Source of the DNA: a virus | DNA length: 20,003 bases | Reading direction: 5' to 3' (one strand) | Virus record (IMG/VR): IMGVR_UViG_3300045051_001234 | Span: 1-20,003 of that record | Shown: positions 5,612-12,270 of the stretch, in pieces | Numbering within the stretch: position 1 is the stretch's first letter | Layout of the letters: each line of letters begins with the position of its first letter | Position numbers and translations under genes: made by a program | The notes under the pieces: generated by a model | Told to the model about the DNA's origin: nothing | The model's input: only the letters and a program-made list of their open reading frames with translations | Database searches by the model: none

Positions 5612-6525
5612 CAGCTTTTCTCAGTGAGTTGTTTGAGCAACGGAGCAACATTGCCGCTTTTGTTTCGGTCGTCGATAAGCTTGCCACACGCCTTGGCGTC
5701 AAGCTTGATTGCCATGCAGGCCATGATGTGCGCCTCATGCGGCAGGCCGGACTCCTCGTCAAGGTCCTGCCCATCGAGCAGCGCAAAAAGATGACGCAGC
5801 GCGGCCTCGTCGTAGACGGTTGCGCGCACCGCGGCGTCTCGCCAATTCCAAGGCCCATACTTTTTCGCACCGAGGGCCATGACCTTCGCGAGGTAAATAA
5901 GCCCGATGGTCGGCAGCAGCCGCAGTGGCGGTTTCTTAGTGCCGGCAATGTCCTTCGGGTTGGACGAAACGGTGGGCGGCTTATCGTTGGGGATTTTCAC
6001 GAATAGGCCATTAGCATCTGGTTCAAAACGCGTCGCGCAGCGCCAGTCGAAAACTGCCTTCTCGGCTTGCGCACCTTTGGACTTCTCGTAACCAGGAAGC
6101 GCAACGTAGCCAGCGCAAGACATGATAGCGCGCAAGTCGCGACGCACGACCGACTCCGCGTCCATGCCACTGGGGTAGGTCGTGAAGTCGTGGTCCTTGG
6201 CCAGCGACTCGATTCGAAAACCGTCTTCGCGGTCGAGCTGAGCCGGGTTCACTGGTTCGAAGCCCGCGAGCGCCAGTTTTTCTTCCATCGCGTAAAACGC
6301 CGGGAAGTTGTATTGGTCATGTCCCCGCATTGGGCCGAGGATGTAGATACGGGAGGGGTTCACTTGCGTCGGTAACTCCAGCGAGTCGCTTCCATTCGGC
6401 GAACCACTCGGAGTCAAACCAGGATTCGTGATACCCGCGCCGAGGTCTGCCTTCGCTATCGGGGTGAAGGCCGCTTGTTCCGCTTTCAGTTTCGCGATTA
6501 GGTTGTCCAGTTCGGTCGTGTTCAT
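5611..6525 (-). CDS. Fusion of DUF4406-like (deoxyribosyltransferase-type) and dATP/dGTP diphosphohydrolase-like domains (304 aa)
   Basis: The start is ATG 6525, forming TAATG with the upstream stop; an earlier TTG at 6531 is less likely. After a low-complexity N-terminus (1-55), residues 59-162 match the DUF4406 type: RIYILGPMRG, NFPAFYAMEEKLALAGFEPVNPA, a helix with VVRRDLRAI, then GYVALPGYEKSKGAQAEKAVFDW. This fold is that of nucleoside 2-deoxyribosyltransferases. Residues 188-277 match the phage dATP/dGTP diphosphohydrolase N-terminal type: NPKDIAGTKKPPLRLLP, LGAKKYGPWNWRD, LRHLFALLDGQD, DEESGLPHEAHIMACMA. The second family includes proteins that trim dNTP pools, known from phages that alter their DNA bases (MazZ of cyanophage S-2L). 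Joined here, they point to nucleotide-pool control. No PurZ-like gene is visible. Confidence 0.82.
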   Translation of the reverse strand: MNTTELDNLIAKLKAEQAAFTPIAKADLGAGITNPGLTPSGSPNGSDSLELPTQVNPSRIYILGPMRGHDQYNFPAFYAMEEKLALAGFEPVNPAQLDREDGFRIESLAKDHDFTTYPSGMDAESVVRRDLRAIMSCAGYVALPGYEKSKGAQAEKAVFDWRCATRFEPDANGLFVKIPNDKPPTVSSNPKDIAGTKKPPLRLLPTIGLIYLAKVMALGAKKYGPWNWRDAAVRATVYDEAALRHLFALLDGQDLDEESGLPHEAHIMACMAIKLDAKACGKLIDDRNKSGNVAPLLKQLTEKS

Positions 6526-6740
6526 TAGCAAGTTGGTCCGGTGACGTCATTGTCGGAGTTGGGTTGAGAGACACGGGGACGGTCGAGCGACGGGCAAGAG
6601 GCGATACGGGGGTCCTCTTCGCCGCAGGTCGCAATGAGACGGCCGTTCCAGGTTGCACAAACCGCCGCCGCGAATTGTCGGTTGCGACGGTGGGCTTCGA
6701 GCACAAGCTCGCGGAGGTCACGATAGAATTTTTGGTTCAT
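6525..6740 (-). CDS. Hypothetical protein (71 aa)
   Basis: Starts at ATG 6740 and ends with TAA 6525-6527, overlapping the next ATG by one base. The N-terminal half is an amphipathic helix (NQKFYRDLRELVLEAHRRNRQF) followed by AAAVCATWNGRLIATCGEEDP. The rest looks disordered. The leader has no Shine-Dalgarno site but three tandem CCAAAA units ending at the start codon. Confidence 0.6.
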   Translation of the reverse strand: MNQKFYRDLRELVLEAHRRNRQFAAAVCATWNGRLIATCGEEDPRIASCPSLDRPRVSQPNSDNDVTGPTC

Positions 6741-6757
6741 TTTGGTTTTGGTTTTGG
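6740..6757 (-). repeat. Three tandem TTTTGG (CCAAAA) hexamers at a start codon
   Basis: On the plus strand TTTTGG occurs three times in a row (6740-6745, 6746-6751, 6752-6757). The last A of the minus-strand repeat is the A of the ATG at 6740. A-rich, unstructured leaders can replace a Shine-Dalgarno site; whether this one does is inference. Confidence 0.5.
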
Positions 6758-6773
6758 TTCGAAAAAATTTTCA

Positions 6774-7166
6774 TTAACCTACTTTTGCCAGCCGCTGGAT
6801 ACGGCGCGGCCGGGAGTCGCGCCGGGCGGGGGTCAGGGTCCGTTTTGCTATAACTCCTTCAACGATAGCAAGTAAGCGTTGCCAGCGCGCCGCGTCGTGT
6901 TGCACCATGCGGCCCACCGCGGTGGTTTCTCCACCATATTCGGCGGACAGCCGGTCAGCGTTTCGGAGTAGACACTTCAGCCGGCGCTGGAAACGGCCCA
7001 GGTAAACAATGCCGCGCTTTTCCAGCCGGGCCAGAAAACTCTCCTCGCTAAAGTGTGTCGGAAATAGACGGCACGGGCGGCGGACGCGCGCGGCGCGTTC
7101 GGCCTTGGCTTGCCGTTTGAGATAAAGCGCGCGGGCGATAACAGGGCAGGTGGTCTCAGCGTGCAT
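6774..7166 (-). CDS. Basic hypothetical protein (130 aa)
   Basis: From ATG 7166 to TAA 6774-6776; the start lies 11 bases inside the upstream gene. It is very rich in Arg and Ala (KRQAKAERAARVRRPCR, ARLEKRGIVYLGRFQRRLKCLLRNADRL) and predicted mostly helical, with a basic tail (ARRDSRPRRIQRLAKVG). It might bind nucleic acid, but no family is recognised. Confidence 0.6.
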   Translation of the reverse strand: MHAETTCPVIARALYLKRQAKAERAARVRRPCRLFPTHFSEESFLARLEKRGIVYLGRFQRRLKCLLRNADRLSAEYGGETTAVGRMVQHDAARWQRLLAIVEGVIAKRTLTPARRDSRPRRIQRLAKVG

Positions 7167-7383
7167 TCTGGGCGCCTTTCTTGGTTGATGGCCCTCCGAA
7201 CCCGCCCAACGCGTAATTGCGCCGCAGGGCGGCTATGGCGGCTTCCTGCGTGGCACCGTGGCCGGACAGGTCCAGCTTGGTTTCTAGTTCGGTGACTATC
7301 CAGCATCGGCCGAATTCCGGCCGGCACCGGCCGATTCCTTCAACCGTTATGGTTGTGTCCTTCTTCTCGTTTGTCGGTCTCAT
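7156..7383 (-). CDS. HicB-like small antitoxin-type or unknown protein (75 aa)
   Basis: I chose ATG 7383 (MRPTNEKK); the frame upstream of it overlaps the zinc-binding gene. The segment TITVEGIGRCRPEFGRCWIVTELE ... LDLSGHGATQEAAIAALRRNYALGG has the strand-strand, 'TQEAA..AL' helix layout of HicB-type partial RNase H folds, where a short beta sheet is followed by GxGxTxxEAxxxL. There is no HicA toxin partner beside it, and the HTH of full HicB is absent. I therefore regard the resemblance as weak and functional meaning as open. Confidence 0.55.
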   Translation of the reverse strand: MRPTNEKKDTTITVEGIGRCRPEFGRCWIVTELETKLDLSGHGATQEAAIAALRRNYALGGFGGPSTKKGAQNAR

Positions 7384-7576
7384 GTTTTGGTTGTTCGTTC
7401 GCCATGGCCACGGCGTTAGCGCACACTTCGCAAAAGCGAAGGCGCCTGCCCGTGGCTGAATCAACTATCGTAAACTGCCGGACCTCGACTTCCCGGGCGC
7501 CGATTATTCGGCGCAGCCGGTTATTCTCGCCGCCTTCCAGGTGAAACACACAGAGCGGATTCTCGCAAAACTTCAT
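7340..7576 (-). CDS. Zinc-ribbon-like small protein (78 aa)
   Basis: ATG 7576 overlaps the stop of the 29-aa gene (TGATG). Two Cys pairs frame the protein: CENPLC near the N-terminus and FCEVCANAV near residue 52, a spacing typical of small treble-clef or zinc-ribbon proteins. Between them is a beta-like segment (REVEVRQFTIVDSATGRRLRF). The C-terminus is polar and overlaps the next gene by 44 bases. The likely role is zinc-dependent nucleic acid or protein binding; no specific family. Confidence 0.65.
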   Translation of the reverse strand: MKFCENPLCVFHLEGGENNRLRRIIGAREVEVRQFTIVDSATGRRLRFCEVCANAVAMANEQPKHETDKREEGHNHNG

Positions 7577-7665
7577 CAGGCGTAGGTATAAATCCAGAAC
7601 CCTCCGGCTCTGCCAACAATTCTCCAGATTGCCCAATGAGCGTTGTAGGCCATGCACGCGCTCAT
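7576..7665 (-). CDS. Micro-protein (29 aa)
   Basis: ATG 7665 shares ATGA with the stop of the 161-aa gene, and TGA 7576-7578 shares TGATG with the next start, so a 90-base ORF exactly fills the gap between two genes. The peptide is aromatic and amphipathic (AYNAHWAIWRIVGRAGGFWIYTYA). The perfect coupling on both sides is the main reason to call it. Confidence 0.5.
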   Translation of the reverse strand: MSACMAYNAHWAIWRIVGRAGGFWIYTYA

Positions 7666-8147
7666 TTGATGCGCAGCGTTAGGTTGCGCGCCGTGGCACC
7701 CAGCAGAGCCGTGATGGACTCTGCGAGGTTCGACGCCAGGGAACCGCCCAGGACAAAACCCCCGGTGATGTTGACGGGCGTCCCACGCAGCCGGTCGCGC
7801 AGCGTGATATGGCAGCGGTCCTGCCCGCGGCTGAACCGCAGAACGATGTCGCATGACGCGCCGTGAAAGAACACCTGCCCCACGTGCAGCGCCAGAGACT
7901 TCTCGTCCCCGTCGTGCGGGAACAACTGGCGGACGGTCTGGCCTTCCGTCAAACGGATAGACGCGGCGTCCCGCTTCTCGATTTTCGAACCGACACGCCG
8001 AACGCTCTGGGCGCCCGGGAAGAGTCGATACACCTCCGCTTCGAGGGCCGCGTATGTCTCGCGCGCCGACGCACCGGGTTTGCCGCAGGGGACTTCGACA
8101 GTGACTAAGCCACCATCGACCATAAACGAGCCAAGCATGACATTCAT
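7662..8147 (-). CDS. Hypothetical protein (161 aa), first gene after element A copy 3
   Basis: ATG 8147 lies 9 bases behind the CACTGGT core of element A; an in-frame ATG at 8138 is possible. The protein is soluble and mixed alpha/beta: an N-terminal strand pair (GSFMVDGGLVTVEVPCG), a helix (SARETYAALEAEVYRLFP), a long beta region with His/Cys (LHVGQVFFHGASCDIVLRF) and a C-terminal amphipathic helix (LASNLAESITALLGATARNLTL). No recognised motif. Confidence 0.75.
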   Translation of the reverse strand: MNVMLGSFMVDGGLVTVEVPCGKPGASARETYAALEAEVYRLFPGAQSVRRVGSKIEKRDAASIRLTEGQTVRQLFPHDGDEKSLALHVGQVFFHGASCDIVLRFSRGQDRCHITLRDRLRGTPVNITGGFVLGGSLASNLAESITALLGATARNLTLRIK

Positions 8148-8156
8148 TCTACCTAT

Positions 8157-8185
8157 ACCAGTGGGCCGCTTTTCCGATTTGTTAA
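8157..8185 (-). promoter_or_regulatory. Element A, copy 3 (promoter-like)
   Basis: Minus strand: TTAACA (8185-8180), exactly 16 bases, CACTGGT (8163-8157), then 9 bases to ATG 8147. The TAA stop of the 57-aa membrane gene (8182-8184) lies in TTAACA, so the element starts in the tail of one gene and drives the next. Confidence 0.7.
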
Positions 8186-8355
8186 GGAAAGAATTCGGAC
8201 TTGATAGCCATCACAACTCCAACGAACACCCCCGCCGCACCAAGCAGCGGGAAAACAATCGGCCAGCGGGCACCGGCCCAGCCGAGCGCCGAGACCAACA
8301 TAACAAAACCGAGGGCGCACCCAACCGCCGCACACCATTGAAGAAATTTTTTCAT
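8182..8355 (-). CDS. Small membrane protein (57 aa)
   Basis: ATG 8355 shares ATGA with the upstream stop. After MKKFLQW come two membrane helices, about residues 6-24 (WCAAVGCALGFVMLVSALG) and 32-52 (IVFPLLGAAGVFVGVVMAI), with a short AGARWP turn and a KSEFFP tail. The N-terminal Lys pair suggests a cytoplasmic N-terminus. Function unknown. Confidence 0.7.
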   Translation of the reverse strand: MKKFLQWCAAVGCALGFVMLVSALGWAGARWPIVFPLLGAAGVFVGVVMAIKSEFFP

Positions 8356-8558
8356 TCGACTTTGAAAGTGCACGCGTAAATTTTCTGATGCCCAGGCTGC
8401 CGGTAGTCCACCACGAGCGTGTGCCCGTGATAGAAAAGGCCCAGCGCCTCCACAATTTTTTCCCGTTGCGGCGGCGTGATGCAGGCGTTCTCCGGTTCGG
8501 GGAACCCTATCTCCTTCAGCCGCTCGTCGATTTGTTTTTCCAGTTCAGTTTTTTTCAT
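8352..8558 (-). CDS. Hypothetical protein (68 aa)
   Basis: ATG 8558 (MKKTELEKQIDERL) is preferred because it gives an ATGA overlap with the 82-aa gene. An N-terminal helix (LEKQIDERLKEIGFP) is followed by a mixed region with PPQREKIVEALGLFYHGHTLVVDYRQPG. No recognised family. Confidence 0.65.
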   Translation of the reverse strand: MKKTELEKQIDERLKEIGFPEPENACITPPQREKIVEALGLFYHGHTLVVDYRQPGHQKIYACTFKVE

Positions 8559-8803
8559 AGCTTTTCGTATCCCCACGGGCACCGTGCATAGATGCCTTCG
8601 TCGGCGCCTTCCGGGAATTCTTTTGGCGGTGTGTCCATGCGAGAAAAGTAGTCCCGCAGGTGGCCGGCAGACATCCTGCCGCCTATTTTGCTTTCCTCGA
8701 TTATTTCCAGCGCCCGCTTCGCGGTGCGGGCCACGACGGTGACGGACCTCCCGCGCGACGAGTCCACCATCAGATACCCGTTGAAATAGTTTTTAGGTCT
8801 CAT
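8555..8803 (-). CDS. Hypothetical protein (82 aa)
   Basis: ATG 8803 shares ATGA with the stop of the helicase C-terminal part, and TGA 8555 shares ATGA with the next gene. The first half has the layout of a small alpha/beta protein (NGYLMVDSSRGRSVTVVARTAKRALEIIEES), the second half is polar. No family recognised. Confidence 0.65.
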   Translation of the reverse strand: MRPKNYFNGYLMVDSSRGRSVTVVARTAKRALEIIEESKIGGRMSAGHLRDYFSRMDTPPKEFPEGADEGIYARCPWGYEKL

Positions 8804-10434
8804 GCGGCCCCCTTGGCCAGCTCGGCCTTCAAGTCTGCGATGAAGGCCGCACCCAGCTGGCGGTGATACTTGAAAAGGATACGCGCACCCAGAGCGGCCT
8901 GCTTCTGCGTGATAGTCGCCCGGTGCGCCAACGCGTGGCCAATGCGGACGTCCACGGCGGCGAAGCCCACGTCATCCAATTTCCGCGCGCCGTCGCAAAC
9001 ACCCGCGAGAGTTTTCATTCCCAGGTGCACAAGTTCCGCGCAGCGGTCCGTCACCAACCGCGCCTCCGCGGCCACCTTCTCGAAGGTCAGGCGGACGTTG
9101 GTCACCGGCTCGACCTCTTCCACCTCGGCCTCGGCCCAGTCGGTTACCTTGTCCAGACACGCATCGATGACCGCAAGCTTCTCCACGATGGTGCGCGACA
9201 TGTGCGCGTCAAGCGAACCCTCAAGCACGAGGTAAGAGCAGAGCACGCTGTCTTTCTGACCGATGCGATGGCAACGGTCCTCTTGTTGCGCCATTAAACC
9301 CGGAGTCCAATGCAATTCGACGAATACTACGTGTGAACTAGCAGTTAAAGTAATCCCTTCGGACGCGGCCAGATTCCCCACGAAAATATTGCACTCTGGG
9401 TCGTTCTGAAAGCGGTCTACTTGCTCCATGCGTTTGTTCGGCGGCGTGTTGCCAGTAATGACCGCGGCCTGCGGAAACTTCGCAACAATTTGAGCAATTA
9501 CATCCAGGTGGTGAGCGAAAACCACAGCCTTGCCAGATTCAAGCGCGTCTTCGATAAACGCGAGACACTGCGGGAGCTTGGCCAGTGCGACCTTGTGCCG
9601 TATTTCCGCGGCGTCTTCAAATGCCGCACCTTGCCCGCGGCGCAGCGCGTGGACGGCCTCGGCGTATTCTTCGCGAGACTCACCAGCACGCGCTAGTTCA
9701 ACGCGAGCGCGCAATTCAACCAGTGCGGCCTCGCGTTCGGCCACCATGGATTCCTCCAGTTCAAGCAATTCTTTGCAGCCGGCCGCGTCTAGCTCGATGA
9801 CCTGCCGTTGTTTAGCCGGCAGTTCAGTCAGCACGTCCTTTTTCAGGCGGCGCACCATGATTGTCGAACGGAGTTTATGCTGCAGTTCGGCTTCATTACT
9901 ATGGCCGGAAAAATCCCACCCAAAAGAAGATTGTTTTCCGGCACAGTAACGACGGGCAAACTGGAAAAAATTTGTCTTTGGCCAATTCCTCGGGTCCAAG
10001 TCATTCAACACGGGCCAGATTTCGATAGGACGATTACAAATCGGCGTCCCCGTCAGCGCAAGTTTGTAACGCGCCGGAATTGACAGCGCACACTTGGTGC
10101 GGCGCGCCTTCGGATTTTTTACGTAGTGTGCCTCATCTATGGCACGGAGGTCCCACGAACGGTTCTTGATATCCGCCAGAAACTTGAAGAGACAATCGAA
10201 ATTCACGATAACTACGTCCGCGCGAGAAAAAGGCCGGTCACTGTGTTGCACTTCGACGGAGAGTGGACGCACCAGCCACTTTTTCAATTCTCGCAACCAG
10301 TTCAATTTCAAGGTGTTAGGACAGATAATCAAAACTTGTTTGATATCCGGGCAGGCGTTAATCGCACCAATCGTCTGAATACTCTTGCCTGTGCCCATCT
10401 CATCGGCTAGGAGACAACCTTTTATTTCATTCAT
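8800..10434 (-). CDS. SNF2-family helicase, C-terminal part of a split gene (544 aa)
   Basis: Carries the SNF2/SMARCAL1-like motifs in order: motif I DEMGTGKS (residues 11-18), motif II DEAH (100-103), motif III LTGTP (127-131), and motif VI QQEDRCHRIGQ (383-393), with a helical insertion (about 220-280) between the lobes and a 130-residue C-terminal tail. It starts at ATG 10434 only 6 residues before GCLLADEMG, so it lacks the Q-motif and N-terminal region. These are found on the other side of the HNH-AP2 gene, in the 128-aa ORF ending PFQKAGIAFILNCWGRA. SNF2-type phage helicases normally have both in one chain. The enzyme would translocate on dsDNA or anneal strands during replication or recombination. 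The start overlaps the HNH stop (ATGA), so both parts could be made from one mRNA. Confidence 0.93.
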   Translation of the reverse strand: MNEIKGCLLADEMGTGKSIQTIGAINACPDIKQVLIICPNTLKLNWLRELKKWLVRPLSVEVQHSDRPFSRADVVIVNFDCLFKFLADIKNRSWDLRAIDEAHYVKNPKARRTKCALSIPARYKLALTGTPICNRPIEIWPVLNDLDPRNWPKTNFFQFARRYCAGKQSSFGWDFSGHSNEAELQHKLRSTIMVRRLKKDVLTELPAKQRQVIELDAAGCKELLELEESMVAEREAALVELRARVELARAGESREEYAEAVHALRRGQGAAFEDAAEIRHKVALAKLPQCLAFIEDALESGKAVVFAHHLDVIAQIVAKFPQAAVITGNTPPNKRMEQVDRFQNDPECNIFVGNLAASEGITLTASSHVVFVELHWTPGLMAQQEDRCHRIGQKDSVLCSYLVLEGSLDAHMSRTIVEKLAVIDACLDKVTDWAEAEVEEVEPVTNVRLTFEKVAAEARLVTDRCAELVHLGMKTLAGVCDGARKLDDVGFAAVDVRIGHALAHRATITQKQAALGARILFKYHRQLGAAFIADLKAELAKGAA

Positions 10435-10910
10435 GTCTTAGGATAGTTTAGCCGAGCAAACTTGTCAAATTTTTCATACATAAACTTGTCGTAAGCCCGT
10501 GCCGCAGCTTCTTCCGAATCGAAGCGGCCCAGACTGGTTGTCCTGCCGCTCTGTTGAACTTGCGCCACCCATTTTTTTCGTTCTTTCGACCAGCTAACCC
10601 CCTTAAAGCGAGAAGTAAGCCCGGGCCGCTTTCGCATGTTAGCCAAGTTTTGACTGTTCGTAGCCTGTCTCAAATTATTCCGACAGTTGTTCAACCCATT
10701 CCCATCCTTGTGGTCCACACCCGCACAACCCATAATCTGTTGATGCATTTTTATCGTGGTGGTTCGACCATCCTTTTTTATATTTCGAACCGCATAAAAA
10801 GTATGCTTTCTTGGGTCTTTGTGGGCATACCACTTGTTCTGTGTGAGGACAGCAAAATCCTCCTCGGATACTAGTGCAACCTTTCCTTGTGAAAGGGGTA
10901 TCTCTTTCAT
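10431..10910 (-). CDS. HNH endonuclease with AP2 domain (159 aa), second paralogue, inserted in the helicase gene
   Basis: Starts at ATG 10910, sharing ATGA with the stop of the helicase N-terminal ORF; the frame further upstream is its shadow. The HNH core is at about residues 54-90 (KMHQQIMGC, VDHKDGNGLNNCRNNLR, with His56, Asp66-His67 and Asn79), followed by an AP2 domain at 101-157 (RFKGVSWSKE, LGRF, EEAAARAYD, LNYP). Its stop TGA overlaps the ATG of the helicase C-terminal part. The ORF fills the whole gap between the helicase halves, so there is no room for an intron ribozyme. It resembles the free-standing homing endonucleases that split phage genes, as in the genes-in-pieces ribonucleotide reductase of phage Aeh1. 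Confidence 0.93.
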   Translation of the reverse strand: MKEIPLSQGKVALVSEEDFAVLTQNKWYAHKDPRKHTFYAVRNIKKDGRTTTIKMHQQIMGCAGVDHKDGNGLNNCRNNLRQATNSQNLANMRKRPGLTSRFKGVSWSKERKKWVAQVQQSGRTTSLGRFDSEEAAARAYDKFMYEKFDKFARLNYPKT

Positions 10911-11293
10911 GCGCGGCCCCAACAATTCAAAATAAACGCAATACCCGCCTTCTGAAAGGGCAGATACGCCAGCCCCGGAGGGCACGGCACCTCTAAATTC
11001 GCGGTGATAGCGCGCGACGCCTCGACCGCCACGGCGCGCTTTTCCTGGTCCGCCTTCGCCTGCATCGGGTCAGGGTGCGCCCACCAATTGCAAACCCAAG
11101 AACCATCGCTCTGGCGTTTGGGCGCTATCCCAGCCGCGCGCAAGGTTTCCTTGTTTTGCTTCCACGCATCCCAGAACGAAGCCGGGACGGTGAAGGACGT
11201 GCGCAAAATCCTGTCCGTCCCGTCCTGCAGGCGCACCTTCCTGGGCGCGCCCCAGGGCAGAAGCTTTTCAATATCGATATTTTTTTCGGTCAT
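10907..11293 (-). CDS. SNF2-family helicase, N-terminal part of a split gene (128 aa)
   Basis: ATG 11293 is preferred because it shares ATGA with the upstream membrane gene. The first 100 residues (KVRLQDGTDRILRTSFTVPASFWDAWKQNKETLRAAGI, CNWWAH, a KADQEKRAVAVEASRAI helix) look like the domain that precedes the helicase core. The last 20 residues (GLAYLPFQKAGIAFILNC, then WGRA) are the Q-motif segment that comes about 8-15 residues before motif I in SNF2 proteins. The chain stops there, and the missing motif I begins in the ORF at 10434. Joining the two would restore a standard helicase of about 670 aa. Confidence 0.85.
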   Translation of the reverse strand: MTEKNIDIEKLLPWGAPRKVRLQDGTDRILRTSFTVPASFWDAWKQNKETLRAAGIAPKRQSDGSWVCNWWAHPDPMQAKADQEKRAVAVEASRAITANLEVPCPPGLAYLPFQKAGIAFILNCWGRA

Positions 11294-11451
11294 AGACGCG
11301 CCTTGATTCGGTCGGCAATCCGGTCCGCCATTTTTTCCTCTTCTTTGGTCGCGAACCATCCAAGCAATGCCAAAAGCGCGATAAATGGAGCAATCGTTAT
11401 AAACCCCTCAATGCCCAAGATTATTAGCCCGCCGATAAGTTTTAGGTCCAT
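11290..11451 (-). CDS. Small membrane protein (53 aa)
   Basis: ATG 11451 to TGA 11290-11292, sharing ATGA with the helicase N-terminal ORF. One long or two short membrane helices (about residues 3-34, KLIGGLIILGIEGFITIAPFIALLALLGW broken at the EGF) are followed by a charged tail (ATKEEEKMADRIADRIKARL). A membrane anchor with a helical tail; function unknown. Confidence 0.6.
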   Translation of the reverse strand: MDLKLIGGLIILGIEGFITIAPFIALLALLGWFATKEEEKMADRIADRIKARL

Positions 11452-11455
11452 GGAA

Positions 11456-11713
11456 TTAAACAGTTTCGAGAACCAGGAAATTGCTGCCCTCGGGGAAAAG
11501 GGTGAGACGGCCCCAGTCGGCGCGGCTCAGCGTGGCATAGACCGGAGTCTTTCCGGCGGGAAAGTAGCTGATGCGGACCGTGTAGTCACGCAGGGGGATG
11601 CCCGTGTCGCGGACATCCACGATGGTGGCGCTGTAGCTGCCGCCGTCAAATCCGGCGAACACCACTGCCGCGCCGATGTCTTTCTTGCTGAACTGATATG
11701 ATGTTTTATTCAT
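11456..11713 (-). CDS. Hypothetical protein (85 aa), predicted leaderless
   Basis: ATG 11713 lies 5 bases behind the -10 (TATATT) of an element B promoter, so the mRNA would begin at or within a base of the start codon. The protein is beta-rich (VVFAGFDGGSYSATIVDVRDTGIPLRDYTVRISYF), suggesting a small beta-barrel. No recognised family. Confidence 0.65.
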   Translation of the reverse strand: MNKTSYQFSKKDIGAAVVFAGFDGGSYSATIVDVRDTGIPLRDYTVRISYFPAGKTPVYATLSRADWGRLTLFPEGSNFLVLETV

Positions 11714-11718
11714 GGCTG

Positions 11719-11747
11719 AATATAAGGCCGGTCGTTGCCTTTGTCAA
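11719..11747 (-). promoter_or_regulatory. Element B promoter before 11713 (best match)
   Basis: TTGACA (11747-11742), 17-base spacer, TATATT (11724-11719), 5 bases, then ATG 11713. This is a near-consensus sigma70-type promoter at leaderless distance. Confidence 0.75.
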
Positions 11748-11755
11748 ATGGCAAA

Positions 11756-12136
11756 TCAACTAAGTTTTTCCAAAACAGAAAGGGCGGCAGCCGCCGGGCA
11801 ATCCGCGTCGAAAACCTGGACCGCGGCAGACCGGACCAGGAACCCCTTGTCATTCAAAAGCTGGACCGTCACGAAGTCGAAGTCCTCGGCGTGGTCTTCA
11901 AGCAGCCGGCTAATGGCGCGCTTAACCGCGCCGCGGAAGGACAGAGCATGCACCTCGACCGTAAGCTTGCCACCATATTGGCGACAGCGCGCGAAGCCGC
12001 GGTTCAGTGCCAGCTGGCGGACGTCGGCGCCCGTGTTGTCATGAACGTCCGTGTTGGCTTCCAGCCAGCCCTCATGGCATTCGCCGTCCAGGGGTTTAAA
12101 CTTGCCAGCGGGCGTTATCCAGCCGGAGATTGTCAC
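11756..12136 (-). CDS. Hypothetical protein (126 aa)
   Basis: Starts at GTG 12136, sharing GTGA with the stop of the 42-aa membrane gene. The centre alternates strand and helix (GGKLTVEVHALSFRGAVKRAISRLLEDHA, then DFDFVTVQLLNDKGFLVRSAAVQVFDAD). No family recognised. It is cotranscribed with the membrane gene from the element B copy at 12271. Confidence 0.6.
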   Translation of the reverse strand: MTISGWITPAGKFKPLDGECHEGWLEANTDVHDNTGADVRQLALNRGFARCRQYGGKLTVEVHALSFRGAVKRAISRLLEDHAEDFDFVTVQLLNDKGFLVRSAAVQVFDADCPAAAALSVLEKLS

Positions 12137-12261
12137 AGGGACCCCGCTTTCAAAAGAAGGAACAGGAACGCCAGGAAAGCTAGCCCGATAAGGACGGGAA
12201 ACAAAAACGAGTCCAGAAAATCGCGCCGGCCGGTCAATGGGTTTTTATCAAATAGATTCAT
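12133..12261 (-). CDS. Small membrane protein (42 aa)
   Basis: ATG 12261 to TGA 12133-12135. The N-terminus is polar and basic (NLFDKNPLTGRRDF) and is followed by one membrane helix of about 20 residues (FLFPVLIGLAFLAFLFLLL). The arrangement suggests a single-span protein with a cytoplasmic N-terminus. It shares GTGA with the downstream gene and sits right behind an element B promoter. Confidence 0.65.
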   Translation of the reverse strand: MNLFDKNPLTGRRDFLDSFLFPVLIGLAFLAFLFLLLKAGSL

Positions 12262-12270
12262 CGTGGTGAT

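Noticed and set aside
8148-8166. T7-type single-subunit RNA polymerase promoter (CACT...ATAGG-like string in element A copy 3)
   Set aside because: The similarity holds for one copy only. The bases after CACTGGT differ in the other three copies, and no phage RNA polymerase gene is in the window.
10431-10910. Group I/II intron or intein in the helicase gene
   Set aside because: The endonuclease ORF occupies the whole interval between the two helicase ORFs, leaving no ribozyme sequence. The reading frames are closed by stop codons at both junctions, which excludes an intein.
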